Position numbers and translations under genes: made by a program. 57,392 nucleotides of DNA from JBALVT01 sp045110675 (GTDB lineage: Bacteria; Pseudomonadota; Gammaproteobacteria; Pseudomonadales; Halieaceae), in the NCBI GenBank assembly GCA_045110675.1, contig JBGCGJ010000067.1, forward strand, positions 1 to 57,392, in the 5' to 3' direction. The notes beneath the pieces are model-generated. The model saw only the letters and a list, made by a program, of their open reading frames with translations, did not search any database and was not told the origin of the DNA. Below, one piece after another: positions 44,203-53,200 of the stretch (positions are counted from its first letter, which is position 1; each line of letters starts with the position of its first letter).

Positions 44203-45561
44203 TTAGGTGCCATCCAGCTCAATTTTCAGCCATTTTTTGGATGTGAACCGTCTGATGAGCAAAGTTGCTTTGATAAAGTAATCGAGGATCATGACGGCGA
44301 ACAGCCAGTACACCGATAAACCGACCATTACGCATCCCAATGCAGGTAGCAGCCGGCCCAGGATTATTCCGCAGAACGTCGCGATCAGGGGAAAACGGGT
44401 ATCCCCAGCTCCGCGCAGCGCACCAGCGAGTGTGAATTCACAGGCCATCATGGGTTGAGCCGCCGCGATGACATAGATGAACACCACGGTCATTTTAACA
44501 ACCTCGGGATCATCAATCATGAATTGCGCGAGCTCGTGGGCGAATAGGGCGAGGATCGCTGACAGCGCGGTCATGGCGCCCAGCGCCATGCGCAGAGATC
44601 GCCAGGCGACCGCTACTGCCATTTCCGGTTTTCTTGCTCCCAATTGCTGGCCCACCAGTGTCGCAGTGGCGATGCCAAAACCAAACCCAATGACAATGGA
44701 GAAGGATACTATCGAAATACCTATGCCATAAGCCGCGTAGGGAACTGTGCCGTAGTTAGCAAGGATTGCGAAGAAGGCTAGGAAGGCGAGCTGAATAACG
44801 CCCTGTTCCACCACCGCCGGAGTGCCGATGACCGCAAGCTGTCGAGCCACCTTCCAATCTACAACCAGCTTTTTAACGGGCTTTATATTGAATTTCCCGC
44901 GCCACCAAATAGCGATGAACAGGCAGCTTATCGACGTTCCCGCAATACCACCGCCCAGTGCGACGCCGGACACTCCCATCATGGGGAATGGACCTATACC
45001 ATACGCGAATAGATAGCCGAAGATGACATTGAGCAATGTGCTAAAAAAGAGAAACCACAGAGGTGTAATAACATCCCCTGTCGCCCGCAGCGCGGTGGCG
45101 AGCATCATGTTGGCCGCAACGGAGATGTTAAACAGACCCAACCAGAAAATAAATTCTCCCGCCGCTTTCGTGGTGGTGTCGTCCAGGCCAAACAGTCCAG
45201 CCAGCTGTTGCGGGATGAGTAGCGCGGGGAGTGTGAGTACGGAGGCCAAAGCAAGAGACATCATTAGGGATGTCCAGGCGACCATCTCAGCGTTCTTATA
45301 TTTCTCGGCACCCCAGCTACGAGCGATAAGAGCAGTCGCAGCGACGGATACACCCATTAACATTGCCTGCATCAGGAAAAACACCCGATGCCCGGTCGTT
45401 ACAGCGGCAACCGAACTGGTGCCCAGCCCAGCGACAATTTTTACGTGCATAAAACCGGTCGTGGCAAACAGAAGGTTTGACAAGATGGTGGGCCAAGCCA
45501 GTTCCCACACTCTACCTGATGCGGACTCTCGCTTGGCTTGGGGGTGATTCTGGTCTGACAC
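44203..45561 (-). CDS. MATE family efflux transporter
   Basis: A 452-residue membrane protein with 12 predicted helices in two similar halves. The N-half begins VWELAWPTILSNLLFATTGF and the MATE pattern of Pro/Gly/Gln in helices is visible (e.g. GTPAVVEQGVIQLAFLAFF). It exports cationic or drug-like compounds with Na+ or H+. It is on the same strand as the double-TetR gene but 120 bases before it, so common control is possible. Confidence 0.9.
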   Translation of the reverse strand: MSDQNHPQAKRESASGRVWELAWPTILSNLLFATTGFMHVKIVAGLGTSSVAAVTTGHRVFFLMQAMLMGVSVAATALIARSWGAEKYKNAEMVAWTSLMMSLALASVLTLPALLIPQQLAGLFGLDDTTTKAAGEFIFWLGLFNISVAANMMLATALRATGDVITPLWFLFFSTLLNVIFGYLFAYGIGPFPMMGVSGVALGGGIAGTSISCLFIAIWWRGKFNIKPVKKLVVDWKVARQLAVIGTPAVVEQGVIQLAFLAFFAILANYGTVPYAAYGIGISIVSFSIVIGFGFGIATATLVGQQLGARKPEMAVAVAWRSLRMALGAMTALSAILALFAHELAQFMIDDPEVVKMTVVFIYVIAAAQPMMACEFTLAGALRGAGDTRFPLIATFCGIILGRLLPALGCVMVGLSVYWLFAVMILDYFIKATLLIRRFTSKKWLKIELDGT

Positions 45562-45618
45562 GGGTACGGCCTGAGTGGGTGGGCCGGGATTATAACAGCT
45601 TGGCAGCCTGTTTGACGC

Positions 45619-46191
45619 TCAGGCCAACTTTTTGCACTCTTTGCGTCGGAAACAATCGACACTGTGGTCATTGACCATTCCAGTGGCCTGCATGTGTGCG
45701 TACATAATAGTAGAGCCGACAAAGGTAAAACCGCGTTTCTTCAAATCCTTGCTCATAGCATCTGAGATTTCTGTGGTGGCGGGAACGCCCCCCATATCTT
45801 TCCAGGCGTTTTGTATGGGGGTTCCATCTACAAAACCCCACATATATTCGGCAAAGTTGCCAAACTCCTTCTGCACCTGGATAAACGCTTTGGCATTTTT
45901 GCGTGCACCAAAGACCTTCAGGCGATTCCGTATAATTCGGGGGTCTAGCAGAATATTTTCCAGTTTCTTGTCCGAATAGCGGGCAATTTTCTGCGCGTCA
46001 AAATCATCGAATATGTCTCTGTAGCCTTCCCGCTTGCGTAGTACAGTAATCCACGCCAAGCCCGCCTGAGCGCCTTCCAGAATAATAAACTCGAACAGCG
46101 TCTTATCGTCCCGAACCGGAACTCCCCATTCTTCGTCGTGATAGCGAACGTAGAGTGGATCATCGCCACACCAGGCACAGCGCTTTTTCAT
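45619..46191 (-). CDS. tag: DNA-3-methyladenine glycosylase I
   Basis: A 190-residue base-excision enzyme. Zinc ligands at the two ends are recognisable (CAWCG...RYHDEEWG and HSVDC), and the central helix-hairpin-helix-like region (QAGLAWITVLRKREGYRDIF) is the family pattern. It removes 3-methyladenine from DNA. The start at 46191 (MKKRCAWCGDD) has a GGA seven bases upstream. A second ATG at 46203 would add four residues. Confidence 0.94.
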   Translation of the reverse strand: MKKRCAWCGDDPLYVRYHDEEWGVPVRDDKTLFEFIILEGAQAGLAWITVLRKREGYRDIFDDFDAQKIARYSDKKLENILLDPRIIRNRLKVFGARKNAKAFIQVQKEFGNFAEYMWGFVDGTPIQNAWKDMGGVPATTEISDAMSKDLKKRGFTFVGSTIMYAHMQATGMVNDHSVDCFRRKECKKLA

Positions 46192-46322
46192 TGTCGGTTC
46201 CATAGTTTCAAGGGCGAATAATTATGGGCGTGGCGAAATCATTTGTCTAGAAAGGGGCTGTAATGGCTAGAAGCAGGGGATTGGCTGTGGGAAACTGACG
46301 GCTTTTTGAGGCACCTAGATCC

Positions 46323-47081
46323 ATGACTGACACAATACTCTACAGCCAGGTTGGCCATGTGGGCCGTCTTACACTGAATAACCCAGAACAACACAATTCG
46401 CTGGGTGCCGATGAGTTTAGCGCAATACAGCACTACCTTGAGCAGCTTAGTAAAGACGATCAGGTGAGAGTTCTAATTGTAACCGGGACCGGCTCAAAAA
46501 CCTTTTGTGCTGGAGCTTCGCTGAAGCAACTTGGGTCGGGTCAGATAGATGGAGATAGTTTTCAAGCGACCACCGACCAACTTGCCAGCTTGGCAATTCC
46601 CACCATCTGCTCTTTGAATGGAAATGTATTTGGGGGAGGGGTGGAGCTGGCTCTGAGTTGCGATTTCAGAATTGGCATTGAAGGTTCCCGGCTGCGGGTG
46701 CCCGCCGCGGCCATCGGCCTGTGCTATCCGCTCAGTGGCATGCAGCGATTCGTAGAGCGCTTGGGTATCAATATGGCCAAGCGTATTTTGCTCGCGGCCG
46801 AGGAGTTCGACGCGCAGGCCATGCTGGAGATTGGTTTCTTGGATCACCTGGTGGAAGCGCAGCAACTTGAACGACACACGGCTTCGCTGGCCGATAATCT
46901 TGCGGCAATGGCACCTTTAGCAGTGCGAGCAATGAAGGACATTCTGCAGCAGGCCGCTACAGGAGAAATCGACATGGACTCCGCGAAAGCACTGTCTCGT
47001 CAGTGCCAGGAGTCAACAGACCTGGTGGAAGGGTTTACAGCGCAGCGAGAGAAGAGAACACCCATATTTACAGGGAACTAG
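46323..47081 (+). CDS. enoyl-CoA hydratase/isomerase family protein
   Basis: A 252-residue crotonase-fold protein. It has LTLNNPEQHNSLGADEFSA near the start, the oxyanion-hole region FCAGASLKQLGSG, and NGNVFGGGVELALSCDFRI. It may hydrate an enoyl-CoA or catalyse a related reaction. The usual second catalytic acid cannot be placed with certainty. It is divergent from tag and its end overlaps the end of the sensor kinase gene by four bases. Confidence 0.88.
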   Translation: MTDTILYSQVGHVGRLTLNNPEQHNSLGADEFSAIQHYLEQLSKDDQVRVLIVTGTGSKTFCAGASLKQLGSGQIDGDSFQATTDQLASLAIPTICSLNGNVFGGGVELALSCDFRIGIEGSRLRVPAAAIGLCYPLSGMQRFVERLGINMAKRILLAAEEFDAQAMLEIGFLDHLVEAQQLERHTASLADNLAAMAPLAVRAMKDILQQAATGEIDMDSAKALSRQCQESTDLVEGFTAQREKRTPIFTGN

Positions 47082-50000
47082 GACTGGTTTCCATAGGACG
47101 CTTTCAGTTCAGGGGTATTGGGCAGCAGAATTTCCACCCGAGTACCCGGGTTGCGATCTGAAATCGTCATTTCTCCGTGGAATTTTTTAATAACAGATCG
47201 CACGAATGCCAGTCCGGTGGACTCGAGTTCCTCATCGGGAATTTCGGACGGTAAGCCAACGCCGTCATCCGAGACGACCAGGGATATTTCATGGGATTGC
47301 GACGAAGTATTGAAATTTGATTGCAGAGAAACCTGAATGTAGTTGGCCGGCCCACGCACCTGAAAAGCGTGCGATACACAATTATCCAACAGCTCGAAAA
47401 TCACTAGGGCCAATGGCGTGGCAATTTCATCCGGCACCATCTTATTGGTTACATCATTAATAGTGGTAATAGCTTCGATCGGCAGATCGCTGGATTTGAG
47501 GACCAGGCCTATCGTCATATCGGTGAATTTTTTCAGATTCGCGTATAACACTTCATCTTGATACAGCACACAGCTTTCAAGATAGCTAAGCGCAATCAAT
47601 CTGTTCTCATCGTTCTTGGATGCATTGATAGTGACTGGGTCGTCAAAATACTCCGCGCGAACAGAGTGAAGACTTTTGACTACATCCAGCGTACTCATAT
47701 TGTGTTTATAGACAGACCGAACTAAGGCGTCCTGAATTTCCAGCTGCTCCTGAAGATCGTCATTGGCGCGATCAGCAGCATGCCGCATTTGCTCAGCGTG
47801 AACGGCGACATTTTTTGCAATAAGCCTATCGTCGTAAATTTTCCTCGCATAACGAATAGCGACCAGAGCGGCAAGTGTATAACAAAGCTTGGCCCACCAG
47901 GAAAACCAGGGCGCTGGTAGAACCTGAACCTCGATAGAGGCGCCATCGAGGTTCCAAACACCGACAGAATTGGCCCCGCGGACGCGAAAGTTGTATTCCC
48001 CAGCTGGAAGATTTGTGTACGTAGCGCTGTTGCGTGTGCCGTTGTCAATCCATTCGCTGTCGAAGCCTTCGAGTTTATAGCTGTATTGATTTTTTGAGGG
48101 ATCTAGAAAGTCTAGGGCGCTGAAGGTTATGGTGAAGAAGTAGTCGCTGTGGGAAAGTTGGAATTTTTTTAGGGATTGGAGTGATACGGGTAGGGATGGT
48201 TCTTCGCCGGCAATAACTAGATCAGTGATAACCATCTGAGGCGGCGAGGTTTGTGTGTCAATTTGACTCGGTTTAAAGCGATTGTATCCACCACTGCCGC
48301 CAAAATACAACCTACCCTGAAGATCCTTGTATGATGCGCCAAAGTTGAAGTCTTCGCCCTGAAGTCCGTGCGAAACTGTATACTTGCTTTCCAATTGCTG
48401 AAGCGAATTTAGCTTTAGCAGTCCACGCGTCGTTGAGATCCATGCGTAACCAAAATCATCAAATTCGATTGCGTAAACAGTTGAATGCGGTAGCGACGAG
48501 GTATACTCCGGCTCATCTATTTCTTTCCGAGCATCATTTTTCCCGGTAGGGTTATGAACGAATATCCCATTGTTTTTTGTGCCGAGCCAAATTCTTCCTA
48601 AGAAGTCTTGTGATATTGACATAACCGTCGTATTACTTAGGTTTTTTTCATTTGAAAGCACCAGCTTAGTAAACTTTCCCGAGCTTGAGTTGAACTCGTA
48701 AGCTCCGTTTTCCGTCCCAATATAAATGCTTCGATTTTTCGATTCGAATATTGCTAGAACTTTCCTCTCTGGTATTGAAAAGGCATCTTTGGGCGATTCA
48801 TTGTAGAGCGAGGTCACTTGGCCATTTCTTACTTGGAATAGACCGGCGAGGACAGTTCCAACCCAGGTAGTGCCACTAGCAGTGTGATAAATTGTTGTTA
48901 CTCCTCGATTGTTCGAGCTTCCGAGCTTAATGTCGCGACTTGAGCCATCTCTAAGATTAATGACCTGTATGCCTCGGCTGAAATAGCCGAGCCAAAGCTC
49001 CTCTTCTTTTGCTGCGACTGACATTATGCGGAGATCGCGGAGTTCAGCGGCGGGTAAGGACGATGCTATGGGGTGGTGCTTTTTTTCACCTTTATAATAC
49101 AAGCCATTGTATGTGCCGATCCAAGTTCTTCCAGAGCTGTCTGTGGTAAAGGACTGAATGTCGTTGTCTACTCCACTGTTTCTCTCATTGAAAATCTCGA
49201 ATGAAGAATAGCGTATATGATCAAGTCCTAAGAAAGTACCCACCCAGAGTGTTTCGTAGTCAGGTAAGAGTGAAAGTACGGATTGATCTGATAGAACAGA
49301 ATTTTCGATTTGAAAAAATTCTGAATTTCCACATACTTCGTCTATCGCTTTCAATCCGAGCTCTCCCCCAATCCAAGTCAAAGAGTTAAAGGTTGATATT
49401 GTTTGGATCTCCCCTAAGTCCAGATGGCAGTGTTCGCTGAAACTGTCAAATTTGAGTTTTTCAACATCAAAACGGTGCAAATTTCCCGCTGCTGTACCCA
49501 TTAAGATAAAGTTATCATGAGTCATAGCAATAGCGGTGACCGCGTTCGATTTCGATTCACGATGTTTTATTGTGGGTGTCGGGTAAAGTTCTATCGAGCG
49601 GGTTCCAGGCCGTACGTGATATAAACCTTTAACCCCACCAAACCAAATTTCTCCGGTTCGCGACTTAAGAATATTTGATTGCGCAGGATTGTCTGAGATT
49701 TTCGGATGTGAAGCTAACCAGTTGGTCATTTGACGCGTTAGTAAGTTTAATCTTCCTATCCGTCCGTTGGCTGTTCTAAACCAAAGGTAACCGTCACCCG
49801 AATCTTCCAGGTCTATAACGTCTTCATGCTCGGTTGGTAGGCCAGAAGTTAACGAGAAAAAGTCTCCGGTAACGGGGTCCAGCTCCGCTATCCCCGCACC
49901 ATCTGTAGCTATCCAGACTTCGCCCTTGTCGCCGATTTCAATTTGCCTTATACCGTTGCTTGGAATCCAATTGTTGTTGGGTGTGAGTGAAGAGTACTTC

Positions 50001-50218
50001 GTAATGCCGACACCATCAAATTCGTACAAGCCGTCAGCAGTGCCGATCCAGAGAAACCCATTTACGCCACGCTGAATGGAATTTATAGTCAGTTGAGATA
50101 GTAATAAATTGATCGAGGAGTTCGAGAGTCGAAGCTGCTCATTCTCGCCTGCGCTAATACTTGCACAGATTAAGACGCTAGAAAGAAAAAACACCTTCGC
50201 AAATTCGTTCCACTTCAT
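47078..50218 (-). CDS. beta-propeller sensor histidine kinase-like protein
   Basis: A 1046-residue protein. A signal peptide (FFLSSVLICASIS) is followed by about 650 residues of two-component-regulator-propeller repeats (for example FLWIGTADGLYEFDG, EVWIATDGAGIAELD), a Y_Y_Y domain near 711 (YSYKLEGFDSEW) and one membrane helix near 776. The cytoplasmic part has a dimerisation region similar to HisKA_2 and an HATPase domain (N-box NCVSHAF near 948; DDGVGLP; GLAFVRSVIKKFHGEM). The phosphoacceptor region reads VYKHN where the usual E(V/I)HHR is found, so transfer to a His is uncertain. No receiver domain. It lies downstream of and co-oriented with the hybrid kinase. Confidence 0.9.
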   Translation of the reverse strand: MKWNEFAKVFFLSSVLICASISAGENEQLRLSNSSINLLLSQLTINSIQRGVNGFLWIGTADGLYEFDGVGITKYSSLTPNNNWIPSNGIRQIEIGDKGEVWIATDGAGIAELDPVTGDFFSLTSGLPTEHEDVIDLEDSGDGYLWFRTANGRIGRLNLLTRQMTNWLASHPKISDNPAQSNILKSRTGEIWFGGVKGLYHVRPGTRSIELYPTPTIKHRESKSNAVTAIAMTHDNFILMGTAAGNLHRFDVEKLKFDSFSEHCHLDLGEIQTISTFNSLTWIGGELGLKAIDEVCGNSEFFQIENSVLSDQSVLSLLPDYETLWVGTFLGLDHIRYSSFEIFNERNSGVDNDIQSFTTDSSGRTWIGTYNGLYYKGEKKHHPIASSLPAAELRDLRIMSVAAKEEELWLGYFSRGIQVINLRDGSSRDIKLGSSNNRGVTTIYHTASGTTWVGTVLAGLFQVRNGQVTSLYNESPKDAFSIPERKVLAIFESKNRSIYIGTENGAYEFNSSSGKFTKLVLSNEKNLSNTTVMSISQDFLGRIWLGTKNNGIFVHNPTGKNDARKEIDEPEYTSSLPHSTVYAIEFDDFGYAWISTTRGLLKLNSLQQLESKYTVSHGLQGEDFNFGASYKDLQGRLYFGGSGGYNRFKPSQIDTQTSPPQMVITDLVIAGEEPSLPVSLQSLKKFQLSHSDYFFTITFSALDFLDPSKNQYSYKLEGFDSEWIDNGTRNSATYTNLPAGEYNFRVRGANSVGVWNLDGASIEVQVLPAPWFSWWAKLCYTLAALVAIRYARKIYDDRLIAKNVAVHAEQMRHAADRANDDLQEQLEIQDALVRSVYKHNMSTLDVVKSLHSVRAEYFDDPVTINASKNDENRLIALSYLESCVLYQDEVLYANLKKFTDMTIGLVLKSSDLPIEAITTINDVTNKMVPDEIATPLALVIFELLDNCVSHAFQVRGPANYIQVSLQSNFNTSSQSHEISLVVSDDGVGLPSEIPDEELESTGLAFVRSVIKKFHGEMTISDRNPGTRVEILLPNTPELKASYGNQS

Positions 50219-50269
50219 ATGGTTAAATTCCCGTTGGTGATTCTGGTATACTCCCCGCGCGATTTAATT

Positions 50270-53200
50270 TTACATTACATTTTTAAATTCAGCTTCGAAT
50301 TCAACCAAAAATAGTTCATAGGCAGATGTAAGATTTGAGAAGTTTTCGACAGCTCCATCCAATGAGCCTTCACGGGCTATTAGCTCTACCTCAGAGCTAA
50401 TTCTACGTACCTCTTTAGCTCCAATATTTGCACTCATCGACTTAATCGCATGCGCGTTCTTGTACAAATTTTCAGTATCTTCTGTATCCATATTATTTTG
50501 TAATTCAGGCAATTTCTCAGCCATCTGACTTTTAAAACCATCAAAAATAGATTTAAGTATGGGCTTCCCTGTTTGCTTCTCAACTTCGAGTATATTGTCA
50601 AGTGCGGCGAGATCTATTGTTTCTTCAATGCTAATTTGACTCTCTGTTGTCTCTGTTGTCTCTGGTGTCTCTGTTGTCTCTGGTGTCTCTGGTGTCTCTG
50701 GTGTCTCTGGTGTCTCTGTAGGGGCTCTCTCGACCGCTTCATTATGTGACGCATTATATTTGCTCTCGAACCCCACGTCGTTATTTAGCCCTATAAATGA
50801 AGACAGCACGGCTTCAAGGTCCGGAATCGAAAATGGTTTGGTTATATAGTGATCCATGCCAGCCTTTCTGCATCTTACTTCGTCACTTTTGTCGAAACCG
50901 GCGGTTAGAGCCACTATCGGAGTAGGTTGAAATTGGTTCTCTCGTTCAATGTTTCTTATGCTTGTAGTCGCCTCGTACCCATCCATTACCGGCATTTGGC
51001 AGTCCATAAAGACCAGTTCATAATTGTTTTCCGCATAGAGTTCCACTGCTTCTTCGCCGTTACGCGCTATGTCCACTTTACAGCCAAGTAGTTGCAGCAT
51101 TTCTTCCACTATTTTTTGATTGGTTTCGACGTCCTCCGCGACAAGAATTTTTGCGGAAGAAGATGCGGGTGTTGGTTTTTCCGTAATTTCTGGACTTGTT
51201 GCGCCCATCGGAAAACCCTTCAATTGGCAGATGGCCTTGGCCAAGTCATTTGCGCTCACAGGTTTGGGCATTTTTACCCATTTTTTCTCTGTTTGAACTG
51301 CGCTGTAGTTAGAAAGCGAAGTAAGTAAAATCCCCGGGCCCTCAAGCGAAGCACTGTAGAACTCGCGTAGGTCGGATTGCGGTGCAGAATCGACTATATA
51401 TAATTCGTCTGATCCTAACGGGACAGTTGCATTGTCTAAATCTGTTACCTGGAGATTCACTATTCCTATTCGATTAAGCTTCGATTCCAAAACTTCGGTA
51501 GAATTTTTACTCGAGCTGACTAATTTAATGCTGAGTTTTTCGAGGCGACTATCAATAGCAGGCTTGGCGTTTGATGTACGCATGGGTAGGCTGATTTTGA
51601 CTTTAGTTCCGAGTTGAGGGGCGGATGTTATGTCAACCTTTCCGCCAAGCAGCTCAACGTATTGTTGTGAGATCGCTAGCCCGAGGCCTGTGCCACCGTA
51701 CTTTCTGGTAGTTGACGCATCCGCCTGCGTAAAAGGCTCGAATACTCGCTTCTGGGTTAGTTCGTCCATGCCAATGCCAGTGTCTTCCACGACGAAGTCA
51801 ACGATTACTTGATTTGGTCGATCCGGTACAGGGTGGCTAGACACCCTAACATTAATATGACCTTGGTCAGTAAACTTGATGGAGTTCCCGACTAAATTCA
51901 TTATTATCTGTCGAATCTTAGCCGAATCACCTGAGACAATCTCTGGAGTTGAGATTTCAAATATGCTATTTACACACAGATGCTTCTTATCCGCAGGTTC
52001 AGCTTGTAGATAGCAAATCTCGTTCACGAGTTTTGGTAGATTGAAATTGGATCGCTCAATCTCTATCTTTTGCGCTTCGATCTTAGAAAAATCCAGTACG
52101 GTATTAATCAACTCTAAAAGTGATTCGCCACTGCGGTGTGCGGCGCGAGCGAACTTGTGTTGTTGGTCATCTAGTTTAGTATGCATTAGAAGCTCAGTCA
52201 TCCCTATCATTCCGTGCATGGGTGTTCGAATTTCGTGGCTCATAGTGGCCAAAAACTCTGACTTTGCTTTGTTCGCATTTTCCGCAGAAAGCCTTGCTTC
52301 GTGTAAATCTACAGTTCGTTCTCTTACCTTCTTCTCCAATTCTAATTGTCTTTCGAGTGCTAATTGAGCCTGCTTTTTTTGACGGAGGTAAAGCAGTGCT
52401 ACAAGGGTTAACGCGAGGAAAGCATAGGTTAAATACGCGGTTGTACTTCGCCACGGGGGCGGTCTAACAACGATTGCTAGATCGTATCCTTCCCAGTTCC
52501 AAATCCCATCTGGGTTGGCGGCTGCCAGTTTTAGATTGTATTTACCAGGCGGCAAAGTAGTAAAGGAAGCGGAGTGAGCGTCTTTGGAAATTACCCAGTC
52601 TGGGCTTAGTCCTTCAAGTTTATAAGCGTATTGAACTAGGTCTGGACTTGAATAGTCTGCCGCGAAAAAATCGATTGAGAACATTCTATCTTGATAGTTT
52701 AATTCAAGTTCTCTTAATTGCGTGTATGGCACATCGAATATTCTTCTCTGATTCATTACTTTGATACTTGATATGCTTACTTGAGGTGGAACGTCTTTGT
52801 CGTCGACTCCTTGGCCTTGGATAATGTTGTAGCCTCTATTTCCTCCAAATAATATTTGTCCCGTACTCGTAGTGAGCGCGGCTCCCATATTAAATTCAGT
52901 ATCCTGAAGGCCATCCCTAATACCATACTGGCGAGTATTCAAGGTTTTTGGGTTGAATTTTGTGACTCCCTTGTTGTGAGATAACCACAGAAAGCCCTTT
53001 TCATCAGCAGCTATGCCGTATATGTTCGAACTCGGTAGTGCGATGTTTTCTGAGTAGTGAAGGAACTTTATGGCTGAAATCTTTCTTTCCGCAGCTGGCC
53101 ACATGTTCAGGTTGCCGCCGTGGGTTCCAAGCCATAGGTTTTTTTCTTCGTCTTCATAAAACGCCCACACGATATTGCTTGAAATACTATCTGTATTTGC

